A DNA stretch of 64,000 nucleotides from an uncultured Bacteroides sp. (GTDB lineage Bacteria; Bacteroidota; Bacteroidia; Bacteroidales; Bacteroidaceae), in assembly GCF_963675905.1 (NCBI RefSeq), contig NZ_OY780936.1, forward strand, positions 496,001-560,000, written 5' to 3'. The notes below the pieces were generated by a model that saw only the letters and a program-made list of their open reading frames with translations, did not search any database and had not been told where the DNA came from. The position numbers and the translations under genes were made by a program. Every line of letters starts with the position of its first letter. The first letter of the stretch is position 1. This document shows positions 18,410 to 28,095 of the stretch, in pieces.

Positions 18410-20488
18410 ATGTATAAATCAGCGCTTTTATTCTCACTTCTTTTTCTTTGCCAGAATGCAAAATCAAATCCGATTGAGAATGATACACTAAGAAAGCCTC
18501 ATGTGGTATTAAATGAAGTAGTGGTTACTTCTTACAAAGAGAAAAAAAATATTCATGAAGTTCCGGCTTCTGTCTCTTTTGTCCCTTTGACTGAAATTAA
18601 GAATAAGAATATTGTGAGCATTAAAGATATTAGTTCGTATATTCCAAATCTTTTTATTCCGGATTATGGCTCAAAGCTGACTTCACCTGTTTATATCCGT
18701 GGTATCGGCTCTAAAATTAATGCTCCTTCCGTAGGATTATATGTGGATGGAGTTCCTTTCTTTGAGAAATCTGTTTTTGATCTTGATATTAACGAAGTAG
18801 AGCGTATTGAAGTGCTTCGCGGACCACAGGGAACTCTTTATGGACGTAACACAATGGGAGGAACGATCAACGTTTATACAAAAAATCCGTTATCATACGA
18901 GGGAGGAACAGTAAGCGCTACTGCTGCTAATTATGGTCAGGAACAAGTCTCGGGATCGTATTATGGAAAATTAAATGATGACTTTGGTTATTCTTTCTCC
19001 GGAAACTACAAACATGCAGATGGATTCTTTACTAATGAATATAACGGAAAAAAGGCTGATAATTTGAATGCTGCTTCCGGAAAAATGAAATTGTACTGGG
19101 AAAAAAGTAATCGTTTTAATGCCGGATTGCTTGTAAACTATGAATATTCAGATCAGGGTGGTTATCCTTATGCTCCGATGGATATTACAACTGGAAAGAT
19201 TGGAAATGTGAACTACAATGAATACAGTTCTTATCGTCGGGGTGTATTGACAAGTGGTTTGACAATGAATTACTCTTTTGATAAGTTCCTGCTGAAATCG
19301 GTAACCGGTTATCAGTATTCCGACGATAGACAAGCTATTGATCAGGACTTTACTCCTGCAAGCAAATATTTTGTAACTCAGTCAATGCGCCAGCACATGC
19401 TTTCCGAAGAATTGGAAATGAGATCGTCTAAAGACCAACGCTATACCTGGATTAATGGTTTCTTTGCATTTTATCAGGCATCCAAAAGTACTGTGAAGAA
19501 TCTGCCTGTAGTGAAAGATTATGATGCACCAACCAATGGCTTTGCATTTTATCATCAGTCAATATTGAAGGATTTGCTTTTTGAGAAACTTTCAGCAACT
19601 GTAGGACTAAGATTTGACTATGAAAATGCGAGTCAGGATTATGATTACGGAAAGATTGTTTCGGGCGTAAGGCAACAAGTGCAATTACTTAATACAGACC
19701 TTAGCTTTACCCAGCTTACTCCGAAGTTCTCATTGCAGTATCAGTTTAATCCTCTTAATATGACTTATGCAACTGTGACCAGAGGCTACAAAACCGGAGG
19801 ATTCAATACTACCTTTGATACAGATGCCGACCAGACTTTCAAACCCGAATATAGTTGGAATTATGAGGTGGGTAGTAAGTTCTCTTTCTTTGGTAACAAG
19901 TTGAAAGGAGATTTCTCTTTGTTCTATATAGACTGGAGAAATCAGCAAATCTCACAGCCCTTGCTCAGCGGCAAAGGTTCTTTACTGAAGAATGCAGGTA
20001 AGTCTTATAGCAAAGGTGTGGAATTGTCAATGCAGGGAGAAGTTACCAAAGCATTAAACTTACAGATGAGTTATGGCTTTACGGAAGCTAAGTTCCGCGA
20101 ATATGTTGGTGAAGCTAATAGTTATAATGCCGGCTTTGATTATTCCGGTAATTATATTCCTTATATTCCCCGTCAGACAGTGATGGTAGGAGGTGACTAT
20201 ACATGGAATCTCCGTTCAGGATTTATTAAGCGACTTGTATTTTCAGCACAATATGTTGGTACCGGTAAACTTTACTGGAACGATAAAAATTCAGTCAATC
20301 AGCATTATTACGGACTTGTCAATGGTAAGGTGTCTGCTCGTATGAAGAGTCTGACGGTTGACCTTTGGATTAAGAATGCTACATCTAAAGAGTATACTGC
20401 ATTCTATCTGGAATCACTCGGGAACTCTTTCGGACAAAAAGGTAAACCAATGACATTTGGTGCTACAGTTTCTTATTCTTTTAATTAA
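18410..20488 (+). CDS. TonB-dependent receptor, probable siderophore or porphyrin importer
   Basis: 692 residues from the ATG at 18410, where a signal peptide (YKSALLFSLLFLCQNAKS) starts immediately; the longer frame from 18347 is rejected because the promoter lies inside it. The plug domain shows EVVVTSYKE, the plug core VYIRGIGSKINAPSVGLYVDG and IEVLRGPQGTLYGRNTMGG; the beta-barrel runs to a C-terminal aromatic strand ending VSYSFN. It is the FepA/FptA-like, non-SusC type that lacks a carboxypeptidase-like leader domain, so it imports small metal complexes or cofactors rather than glycans. It heads an operon with an MFS permease, hemN and hemG, which points to a tetrapyrrole as cargo (inference). 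Confidence 0.85.
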   Translation: MYKSALLFSLLFLCQNAKSNPIENDTLRKPHVVLNEVVVTSYKEKKNIHEVPASVSFVPLTEIKNKNIVSIKDISSYIPNLFIPDYGSKLTSPVYIRGIGSKINAPSVGLYVDGVPFFEKSVFDLDINEVERIEVLRGPQGTLYGRNTMGGTINVYTKNPLSYEGGTVSATAANYGQEQVSGSYYGKLNDDFGYSFSGNYKHADGFFTNEYNGKKADNLNAASGKMKLYWEKSNRFNAGLLVNYEYSDQGGYPYAPMDITTGKIGNVNYNEYSSYRRGVLTSGLTMNYSFDKFLLKSVTGYQYSDDRQAIDQDFTPASKYFVTQSMRQHMLSEELEMRSSKDQRYTWINGFFAFYQASKSTVKNLPVVKDYDAPTNGFAFYHQSILKDLLFEKLSATVGLRFDYENASQDYDYGKIVSGVRQQVQLLNTDLSFTQLTPKFSLQYQFNPLNMTYATVTRGYKTGGFNTTFDTDADQTFKPEYSWNYEVGSKFSFFGNKLKGDFSLFYIDWRNQQISQPLLSGKGSLLKNAGKSYSKGVELSMQGEVTKALNLQMSYGFTEAKFREYVGEANSYNAGFDYSGNYIPYIPRQTVMVGGDYTWNLRSGFIKRLVFSAQYVGTGKLYWNDKNSVNQHYYGLVNGKVSARMKSLTVDLWIKNATSKEYTAFYLESLGNSFGQKGKPMTFGATVSYSFN

Positions 20489-20495
20489 AGACAGA

Positions 20496-21698
20496 ATGAA
20501 CTCAAAACAAACAAATAAGCTACTTACATTCTTCTCATTATACATAGCTCAGTCCGTGCCGATGAGCTTGTTTAGTACTTTACTCCCTGTACTTATGCGA
20601 CAGGGAAATTTCTCGTTAAGTACTATTGGTTTGCTTCAATTAATTAAACTTCCCTGGATTCTGAAAGTATTCTGGGCACCTTTTGTCGATAAACGCACTT
20701 CCGATCTAGGTTCATATAAAAGATGGATCTTTTCATCCGAAATGGTTTATGCCGTATTAATCTTTATGGTTGCCTTTTTAGATCTGGAAACAAACTTTAC
20801 TACTATCTTTATTCTTATCATACTGTCATTTATAGCATCAGCCACACAAGATATTGCTACCGATGCGCTTACAGCTCTTTCGTTTAACCGCAAAGAGAAA
20901 AGTCTGGGAAACAGTATGCAAAGTATGGGTAGCTTTACCGGTTCACTGGTTGGTGGTGGTTTACTGCTATTGCACTATAAACTGATAGGATGGAATGCTC
21001 TATTAATAAGCGTCTCTTTGTTTGTGATGCTGGCATTAATTCCTCTTTTTGTATATAAAGACAACAAATTTACTCCAAAAAAAGGTAAAACACCTATATG
21101 CATGAAAGACCTTTATCTGTTCTTTCATCAGAAAGGAGTGGCTAAACAATTAATTTTCCTGGTTCTTTGTTATTCCGGTATAATTGGAATTTTAGCAATG
21201 GTTAAGCCTTTTATGGTAGATTTAGGATATAAAACCGGAGAAATTGGATTTATGTTTGGTATCTTTGGATCGTTATGTGGCTGCCTTTTCTCGTATATAG
21301 GTGGATATGTTATCCGTTCAATCGGAAGATTTTACTCTCGTATCATTTTTGCCTGTGCAGTATTGGCTACCACAATCTTTTTCTATTTTATGTCTCTCAC
21401 CACTCCGGGAACTATTGCTCTGTATGTAGCAATATTCTGTTTGTGGGCAAGTTATGGACTATCTGCGGTGCTGGTTAATACAGTTGCCATGGATTTTTTG
21501 AGAGATGGTAGGGAAGGTACAGATTTTACCTTGCAAACGGTGATCACTCATTTAAGCAGCATGCTTATAGCTGTATTCAGTGGTAAGCTTGCTGATGCTT
21601 TGGGTTACAGCGGACTATTTCTGGTAGAAGCCGGACTAGCCGTAACATCGTTAGTATATATACTTGTTTTCTTTAAAAAGCCTGTTCGTCATGAATGA
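20496..21698 (+). CDS. RhtX/FptX- or AmpG-like MFS permease
   Basis: 400 residues from the ATG at 20496, seven bases after the receptor's stop; the earlier TTG in frame lies inside the receptor gene. About twelve membrane helices are evident. Features such as IAQSVPMSLFSTLLPVLMRQ, KLPWILKVFWAPFVDK and FIASATQDIATDALTAL are those of the AmpG/acetyl-CoA/RhtX-FptX branch, whose members carry siderophores or muropeptides across the inner membrane as single proteins. Together with the receptor it would give a complete two-membrane uptake route. Cargo cannot be read from sequence. Confidence 0.8.
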   Translation: MNSKQTNKLLTFFSLYIAQSVPMSLFSTLLPVLMRQGNFSLSTIGLLQLIKLPWILKVFWAPFVDKRTSDLGSYKRWIFSSEMVYAVLIFMVAFLDLETNFTTIFILIILSFIASATQDIATDALTALSFNRKEKSLGNSMQSMGSFTGSLVGGGLLLLHYKLIGWNALLISVSLFVMLALIPLFVYKDNKFTPKKGKTPICMKDLYLFFHQKGVAKQLIFLVLCYSGIIGILAMVKPFMVDLGYKTGEIGFMFGIFGSLCGCLFSYIGGYVIRSIGRFYSRIIFACAVLATTIFFYFMSLTTPGTIALYVAIFCLWASYGLSAVLVNTVAMDFLRDGREGTDFTLQTVITHLSSMLIAVFSGKLADALGYSGLFLVEAGLAVTSLVYILVFFKKPVRHE

Positions 21699-23058
21699 AG
21701 ATTTAATAGCAAAATATAATGTACCTACGCCCCGGTATACCAGTTATCCGCCGGCAAATTATTTCCATGATAAATTCACTAATGAGGATTATGAAAAAGC
21801 GGTGATAGCCTCTAATGAGACCACACCTCAGAATATTTCTTTCTATATTCATATACCTTTTTGCCGTCATCTTTGTCATTACTGCGGATGCAACTCATAT
21901 CCCATGGCAAAAGCTGAAATCATTGAAGCTTATGTGGAAGCTGTAAAGAAAGAGATCAGGAAAGTGATTCCGTTGATAAATAAAGATCGGAAAATATCTC
22001 AGATACACTATGGTGGTGGAAGTCCAAGCAGCATTCCACTTCATTATATTCAGGAAATTAATGAATTGCTTCTCTCTCAGTTTGAATGTACAGATTCTCC
22101 AGAGATTGCTATTGAATGCCATCCCGGTTACCTGGATGAGAATAGCTGGATGCAGTTAATTAAAGCTGGTTTTAACCGTTGCAGCATTGGTGTTCAGGAT
22201 TTTAATTCAAAGGTTCTGAAAGGTGTAAACAGAAGACCGTCGTTACTAGAAATGGAAACAATTTTTGGATTGTTGAGAGCCTTTAATGTTTCCATAAACA
22301 TGGACTTTATTTACGGATTGCCTTATCAAACTGTTCAAAGCTTTGAAGAAACCCTTCAAAAGGCTGCTGCGCTAAAGCCGGACAGATTGGTTACATTCTC
22401 TTATGCGCATGTGCCTTGGGTGAATAAAGCAATGATGATATTAGAGAAGAATGGTTTGCCTTCACCTCAGGAAAAGAGTGCTATGTATGATGCTGCCAAA
22501 CGAATTCTGTCAGCGAAAGGTTATCAACCTATCGGTCTCGACCATTTTGTTTTGCCGGATGATGATTTGAATATAGCTCTTCAGTCGGGACAATTGCATC
22601 GTAACTTTCAGGGATATTGTACAAGGAAAACTACCGGTCAGGTGTATGCTTTCGGAGTAACCGGCATCAGTCAGCTTTCCATGGCTTATAGTCAGAATAC
22701 TAAAAGTATTCCTGAATATATTCAGAAAATGAACGATGGTGAGTTTGCCATTATTAAAGGATATACCCTTAACAGGGAAGAACAGATTGCAAAAGAAGCA
22801 ATCACAACGCTGATGTGTAACGACAGACTTAACTGGAAAGAGCTTTCTGCTCATATTGGTGTAGATGAGGCTGATATTAAAAATGCAATCTCGTATGATG
22901 AGAATAGATTGGCTGATTTCGAAAAAGATGGAATTATAACTTATTCTCCCGAAGAAATAAAAATAACGCAGGAAGGAGCTATATTTGTGCGGAATGTTGC
23001 TGCAGCGTTTGACCCGCTGATGAAAGATAACACAAAAATGTATTCGAAACCGGTTTAA
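21691..23058 (+). CDS. hemN: Oxygen-independent coproporphyrinogen III oxidase
   Basis: 455 residues from the ATG at 21691, which overlaps the end of the MFS gene by eight bases; the TTG at 21664 is not needed. A radical SAM enzyme that decarboxylates coproporphyrinogen III to protoporphyrinogen IX in the cytoplasm. The motif HIPFCRHLCHYCGC (about residues 52-65) supplies the CxxxCxxC cluster ligands plus the extra cysteine of HemN. Also seen are the VPTPRYTSYPPANYF start, IHYGGGSPSSIP and IECHPGYLDE, all true HemN features that separate it from HemW. The coupled position suggests co-expression with uptake. Confidence 0.92.
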   Translation: MNEDLIAKYNVPTPRYTSYPPANYFHDKFTNEDYEKAVIASNETTPQNISFYIHIPFCRHLCHYCGCNSYPMAKAEIIEAYVEAVKKEIRKVIPLINKDRKISQIHYGGGSPSSIPLHYIQEINELLLSQFECTDSPEIAIECHPGYLDENSWMQLIKAGFNRCSIGVQDFNSKVLKGVNRRPSLLEMETIFGLLRAFNVSINMDFIYGLPYQTVQSFEETLQKAAALKPDRLVTFSYAHVPWVNKAMMILEKNGLPSPQEKSAMYDAAKRILSAKGYQPIGLDHFVLPDDDLNIALQSGQLHRNFQGYCTRKTTGQVYAFGVTGISQLSMAYSQNTKSIPEYIQKMNDGEFAIIKGYTLNREEQIAKEAITTLMCNDRLNWKELSAHIGVDEADIKNAISYDENRLADFEKDGIITYSPEEIKITQEGAIFVRNVAAAFDPLMKDNTKMYSKPV

Positions 23059-23073
23059 AATATAGGTTACTTA

Positions 23074-24450
23074 ATGGATAAGAACAAAGATGTTGATGTT
23101 GTAGTTATTGGTGCCGGAGTCACAGGACTTGTCACTGCTTTTTTATTGACTAGAAAAGGATTGAAGGTACTTCTTCTGGAGAAGAGCGACAGAGTAGGCG
23201 GACAGATGAGATCTATCCGTGAAGATGGATTTGTTTTTGAATCGGGTCCTAATACGGGAGTTGTTTCTAATCCTGAAGTGGTGGAGCTGTTCCAGATGTT
23301 GCAAGGTAGTTGCTCTATTGAGAATGCTCGTAAAGAAGCAAAAGTTCGACTTATTTGGAAAAATGGAGCTTTTTATCCACTTCCTTCAAGTCTGGCAACA
23401 GCAATATCTACACCTCTGTTTACCTGGAACGATAAAATCCGGATTCTCTTTGAACCTCTCCGCAAGAAGGGTGACAATCCGTTCGAAAGTATTGGAGAAC
23501 TTACTCGCAGAAGATTGGGGCAATCATTCCTTGATTATGCTGTCGATCCATTTATCTCGGGGATTTATGCAGGAGATCCAAGTAAACTTGTAACCCGCTT
23601 TGCGCTGCCTAAACTTTATAATCTGGAACAAAACTATGGTAGCTTTATTCGCGGTGCAATAAAAAAAGCTGGCGAAGCTAAATCGGACCGGGATAAATTG
23701 CCTACCAAAGAAGTCTTTTCTGTACCGGGCGGATTTGAATCATTGGCTACTGCTCTTGCTAATGAAATAGGGGAAGACAATATTCGCTTATCCGAAGAAG
23801 GTATTACTGTTAAAGCCGTGTCTGATGGATGGGAAACGGTTTTGGCTACAAGCGGTGAACGAATTCACTCTCGTTATGCAGTCTCTACTGCTGCGGCTTA
23901 TGATTTACCATCTCTATTACCTTTCATTGAGGAAAAGGATATGAAACCAATCAGCTCTCTTCATTATGCTCCGGTTATTCAGGTTGGGGTAGGAGTGGTT
24001 AAAGCGGACGGGCATGTGCCAAATGCCTTTGGTGGTTTGATTCCATCTCGTGAAAAGCAGAAGATGCTTGGTATTTTGTTTCCTTCTTCATGCTTCTCTA
24101 ATCGATGCCCAGAAAACGGAGGTAATCTTTCCTTCTTTATTGGAGGAAGCAAACATCCCGAATATCTTTCTTATACAGATGAACAATTAGAGAGTCTGGT
24201 TAAAGAATCATTAGCAAATATGTTAGGATTCCCAGCTAATTATACTCCCGATAAAATGAAAATCTTCAGACACGAACGGGCTATTCCTCAATACGAAGCT
24301 GATACAGAAGAAAGATTGGCAACTATTGCTAGCTTGGAAAAACAATATTCAGGTCTGTTCCTTGCCGGAGGTATCAAGGACGGCATAGGTATGGCCGATC
24401 GTATTAAACAGGCAACCCGGATTGCTGAAGAAATAGCGAACTTAAACTAA
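23074..24450 (+). CDS. hemG: Protoporphyrinogen oxidase (FAD, HemY-type fold)
   Basis: 458 residues, 15 bp after hemN. The FAD-binding start VVVIGAGVTGLVTAFLLTRK and EKSDRVGGQMRS (about 6-50), FVFESGPNTGVV, and the closing LFLAGGIKDGIGMADRI identify a flavin protoporphyrinogen oxidase, oxidising protoporphyrinogen IX to protoporphyrin IX, the step directly after HemN. The symbol hemG follows common usage for Bacteroidetes; the protein is of the HemY family, not the flavodoxin-like E. coli HemG. No ferrochelatase is next to it in this window. Confidence 0.9.
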   Translation: MDKNKDVDVVVIGAGVTGLVTAFLLTRKGLKVLLLEKSDRVGGQMRSIREDGFVFESGPNTGVVSNPEVVELFQMLQGSCSIENARKEAKVRLIWKNGAFYPLPSSLATAISTPLFTWNDKIRILFEPLRKKGDNPFESIGELTRRRLGQSFLDYAVDPFISGIYAGDPSKLVTRFALPKLYNLEQNYGSFIRGAIKKAGEAKSDRDKLPTKEVFSVPGGFESLATALANEIGEDNIRLSEEGITVKAVSDGWETVLATSGERIHSRYAVSTAAAYDLPSLLPFIEEKDMKPISSLHYAPVIQVGVGVVKADGHVPNAFGGLIPSREKQKMLGILFPSSCFSNRCPENGGNLSFFIGGSKHPEYLSYTDEQLESLVKESLANMLGFPANYTPDKMKIFRHERAIPQYEADTEERLATIASLEKQYSGLFLAGGIKDGIGMADRIKQATRIAEEIANLN

Positions 24451-24487
24451 TGTTATTCTGTTTATAATAAAAGAAAAAGCAATAATT

Positions 24488-24766
24488 ATGGACTATACAA
24501 TTAAACACAATGAAAACGATTTCCGATTTGAAACGGAGGTTGATGGTTACCTGGCCTATGTTGAATATACTCCTTTGGACAAGGAACTGGACTTAATTCA
24601 CACCTGGGTTCCAAAAGAAATTGGTGGTAGAGGCGTTGCTGCAGCATTAGTTAAGTTTGCAATGGACTATGCAATGGATAATCATTTTAAAGTTGTCCCC
24701 ACATGTCCGTATGTGAAAGCTTTTTTAATCAGGCATGAGGAGTATAAAGATTGTCTATACGATTAA
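24488..24766 (+). CDS. Small GNAT-like N-acetyltransferase (Acetyltransf_CG family)
   Basis: 92 residues with the one-domain pattern of small acetyltransferases of the YjdJ type: GYLAYVEYTP, DLIHTWVPKEIGGRGVAAAL (acetyl-CoA loop) and VPTCPYVKAFLIRHEEYKD. It lies 37 bp downstream of hemG and may be the last gene of that operon. Substrate unknown; there is no evident link to porphyrins, so the neighbourhood may be coincidental. Confidence 0.8.
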   Translation: MDYTIKHNENDFRFETEVDGYLAYVEYTPLDKELDLIHTWVPKEIGGRGVAAALVKFAMDYAMDNHFKVVPTCPYVKAFLIRHEEYKDCLYD

Positions 24767-24799
24767 TAATTTGTTGCAGGTTTGATTGAAATTTGTATT

Positions 24800-25564
24800 T
24801 TAGATTAAGTTAAACTTGTCTTGTACTGATTTTAAAAATGACCTTGATATTATTAGATCAGCTTTTTCTTCATAAGGAGGATATAAAACACATCTCTTTC
24901 CTTCTATCATGGCCAGATAGTCGATGTTTATAATTTGTTGCTGATTTATCTGAGCAAATGATTTTGATAGTTTTATTATATCTTCTGCTTTAGTGTTCCT
25001 CTTTAGCTGAATATGTTTGCCGTTTTGCAAGGTTATATACCAATGCTTATTTTCTTTTGCGTACTCAAAATACCCAATTTGTTCCTGACGAAGAGTTATA
25101 TATCCGGTAATAGTAGCAATTAAGAAAGTACGGTTTTCTGGTATCAGTTGAGATAGCGAATCAATGAAAGACGATAATTTATCTTCCTTGTCAGCCGAAT
25201 CAAAGAAGCGATTCATTACCGTTTGGAATTCATTCTGTTCGTATGGTTTTAATAAGTAATCGAATGCAGATTCTCTAAGTGCTTCAAGCATATACTTTTC
25301 GTAAGCAGTGTAAAAGACTACCTGCATTTGCCAGTTTATCAGATTTTTTATTTCATGAAGCAATTCCAAACCACTTGTTTCCGGCATTTCAACATCCAAA
25401 AAAAGAAGATCAGGTCTCTTTTCTAAAATAAGGTCTTTTCCAGTTTGTGCTGACTGTGTTGTTCCTGCTATTAATATTTCACTAAAGTCAGATAATGATC
25501 GACTTAAATTGGATATTCCAATCTCTTCATCATCTATTATTACAACATTATATTGCTTATTCAT
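24800..25564 (-). CDS. LytTR-family response regulator
   Basis: 254 residues. The receiver domain (1-120) begins VVIIDDEEIGISNL and has the phospho-acceptor aspartate in LLFLDVEMPETSG near residue 57, with the conserved lysine in YLLKPY. The C-terminal LytTR DNA-binding domain (about 150-254) includes GYFEYAKENKHWYITL and FAQINQQQIINIDYL. Only two bases separate it from the sensor kinase gene, so the two form one transcript. It faces the heme operon tail-to-tail. Targets unknown. Confidence 0.92.
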   Translation of the reverse strand: MNKQYNVVIIDDEEIGISNLSRSLSDFSEILIAGTTQSAQTGKDLILEKRPDLLFLDVEMPETSGLELLHEIKNLINWQMQVVFYTAYEKYMLEALRESAFDYLLKPYEQNEFQTVMNRFFDSADKEDKLSSFIDSLSQLIPENRTFLIATITGYITLRQEQIGYFEYAKENKHWYITLQNGKHIQLKRNTKAEDIIKLSKSFAQINQQQIINIDYLAMIEGKRCVLYPPYEEKADLIISRSFLKSVQDKFNLI

Positions 25565-25566
25565 AG

Positions 25567-27603
25567 TTATTCAAATTTATAGATATCAGGAATAAAAATA
25601 TGAACCTCAGTTCCGCTAATGCTTTTATTATTATTGCGAATATTCTGAATATTAAGAGATATCTTAATTGTGTTTTTTGAATTCAAAAGCTGGATTGTTT
25701 GGAATAAAATTCTCAGTCCGGTTCCTGTACCTTTTGTCTGGCTCACTTGTTGAGGGAAATATCCGGCTCCATTGTCTCTGATAAATACATTAATACCTTC
25801 TTTTTCCTTTTCCAGATTAATACTAAGTATTTTGTCTCCTTCTTTAGGGCGCAAAGCATGCTTTATTGCATTTTCTACAGGAATCTGTATAGACATTGGA
25901 AGAATAAACATTTCTTTTAAATCTATTTCGTTATCAAGATTCCACTCAATACGAAAATTATCTCCAAGATTCCTTTTTTCTAATTCTATGTATAGTTTTA
26001 CAAAGTCTAACTCTTCTTCCAGCGACACTTTTGTATTTTCTGATATTTCCAGATTCTTTCGCATTAATGTTGCCAGATTATATAAATTTTTGCGCTCGTT
26101 TTCGCCTGATGAACTAATTTCATTATTGATTATATTAAATATAAAATGAGGAGATACACGGTTGCGTATATTTTCCATTCGAAGCTTAATTAGCTTATCA
26201 ATGTACTTTATCTGTTGCAGATCTTTCTTCTTTTTTTGGCAGATGAAAAAATAGACAGATGTTGTAAAAATTATCAAGCAGATTAATATCCAGATGAAAG
26301 AAATATATCTTAGGCTTTTCATCTGAGAAGCTTGCTTTTGAATAACAAGTTTATTGTTTACTAATGTTGTGTCTTGCTTATAACGCAGATCAATTTCGGA
26401 AATTCTTTTTTCTGCTTTATCATTACGAATAGAATCATCGATAGCTAAATTCTTTGACTGGTAGTAGTATGCTTGTTTAAAATTTCCTGTTTGAGCATAA
26501 TATTTTTGCAGATACTTGTTTCTTATAGATATTATATTGGCTTCTACGCCCGACGAGTCTTTGGTATCATCTAATAATTTTCGGGCAAGTTGAGTGTCTT
26601 TTTGTTTTAAAGCCAGTCCTGCCCTTATGGTTGAGATGTAATATAAAGCTGTTTTGTTTTTTATAGTAGAAAAGTATGAATAACTCTTGTCCAGACAATA
26701 TGAAACAGAATCTAGTTTATTAAGATTTAGATAAATGTCTCCAAGATTCAGCTCGCATAGACTGACGTGAAATTGATAATCGCCTTTTGATACTAACTTT
26801 TTAGCTTTTTGAAACCAGGGTAGTGCTTTGTTATATTCTTCTTTATAATAATAGAAATTTCCCCGGTTATTGCAAAACGTAAATTTCTCGGCCAATGTTC
26901 TGTTGCTGTAGAATTTTTCTGCAAGGCGGAAATAACTGTCCGACAACTCGAAATCGCGCACTTCCATATAAATTTGCCCTAAACCAAAATATATTGGGAA
27001 TCCCATTTTATCCGTTATGTGTAAAGAATCACTTATTGATAGTGCTTTTCTGTAATAATATGCACTCATGGCAAAATCACCTTTTCTTGAGTACATATCA
27101 GCCAGATTGATGTACATATCAGGAATGCGGTTTGTGTTATTTGCCAATTCGTATTGTTTTAATGCTTCTTTGAAATAAGTAATTGCGGAGTCGGGTGTGC
27201 TCATTTGTCCGTAGTAAACTCCAATATTGTTATTTGATGAGGCTAATAACTCATATATACGAGGTGATAATTCCTGACGCTTACAGAAGTTAATTACTTG
27301 ATGAGACAAAAGAAGTGAAGAATCGTAGTGGTTAATAGCCGAATATGTTAAAGCATAAGTGCTGTATGCTTTATAGTACATTTCGCTATCGGGAGCTATT
27401 TTCATAGCTTTCTTCAGTAAATTCTTCGATAATGTTATGTTGTTGTATAATGAATCCTGAGCTTGTTGTATAAAAGAATCTACTAATTGATTATTACTAA
27501 ATCTGACTGAACTTGTTTTTTTGCATGAATATGTACTTATAAAAATAAGAATAGCAAACATGTTTATAAGAATGCGTATGCTTATATTTTTTTTAATTAT
27601 CAT
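25567..27603 (-). CDS. TPR-containing LytS-like sensor histidine kinase
   Basis: 678 residues. An N-terminal signal or anchor (about 10-27, ending FISTYSCKK, which resembles a lipobox) is followed by a long series of TPR helices (about 35-400) that should sense a ligand or protein in the periplasm. One membrane helix near 435-455 (ISFIWILICLIIFTTSVYFF) leads to a His_kinase domain: phospho-accepting histidine in RVSPHFIFNIINNE, N-box with PVENAIKHALRPKEG, and G-boxes IRDNGAGYF and GTGTGLRIL. All key residues are present. It signals to the adjacent LytTR regulator. Confidence 0.9.
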   Translation of the reverse strand: MIIKKNISIRILINMFAILIFISTYSCKKTSSVRFSNNQLVDSFIQQAQDSLYNNITLSKNLLKKAMKIAPDSEMYYKAYSTYALTYSAINHYDSSLLLSHQVINFCKRQELSPRIYELLASSNNNIGVYYGQMSTPDSAITYFKEALKQYELANNTNRIPDMYINLADMYSRKGDFAMSAYYYRKALSISDSLHITDKMGFPIYFGLGQIYMEVRDFELSDSYFRLAEKFYSNRTLAEKFTFCNNRGNFYYYKEEYNKALPWFQKAKKLVSKGDYQFHVSLCELNLGDIYLNLNKLDSVSYCLDKSYSYFSTIKNKTALYYISTIRAGLALKQKDTQLARKLLDDTKDSSGVEANIISIRNKYLQKYYAQTGNFKQAYYYQSKNLAIDDSIRNDKAEKRISEIDLRYKQDTTLVNNKLVIQKQASQMKSLRYISFIWILICLIIFTTSVYFFICQKKKKDLQQIKYIDKLIKLRMENIRNRVSPHFIFNIINNEISSSGENERKNLYNLATLMRKNLEISENTKVSLEEELDFVKLYIELEKRNLGDNFRIEWNLDNEIDLKEMFILPMSIQIPVENAIKHALRPKEGDKILSINLEKEKEGINVFIRDNGAGYFPQQVSQTKGTGTGLRILFQTIQLLNSKNTIKISLNIQNIRNNNKSISGTEVHIFIPDIYKFE

Positions 27604-27630
27604 AGTGGGATTTATATTTTATGGTTACTG

Positions 27631-27638
27631 CAAAAATA
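27631..27638 (-). promoter_or_regulatory. -7 box for the kinase-regulator operon
   Basis: Minus strand TATTTTTG matches TANNTTTG, about 28 bp upstream of the kinase start. The remaining gap up to 27884 is AT-rich with no other feature seen. Confidence 0.5.
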
Positions 27639-28095
27639 TGAATAATTATTTATAATTTGTTGGCAATATTGAAGAAATATTTCAATATATTAATATTTTA
27701 AATGTATTGAAATTTAAGTGGAACTCTTTTTATTTGTATTTAATAATTATTTAATATTTAGTTATATAATTGCATATAGTTTCGGGTTATTCATTAAACG
27801 TAATGTTTTCATAACTGCAGTTTTAGCAAGATTTAGTTTGCGGCTTTTAAATGTTGTAATAACCTGATAAAGGTTGATTAAATTTGTTCTTCCCCCTTTT
27901 TGGAGTTGACTGGTTATATTTTAATCTCTAGCTTCGGTTGACTAAATTCTCTATAGTCCCTAATTGTGGTTGATAGGCCTTCTTTAGCTTGAAATATTTA
28001 AACGAGAAGAGAGGTCCGCAGCCTTCTCTCTCTATCTCGTTCGGATTCTTAGTAGAATCATTTTTTTGCTTTCAAGACAAAGATAGTTTTTCTCT

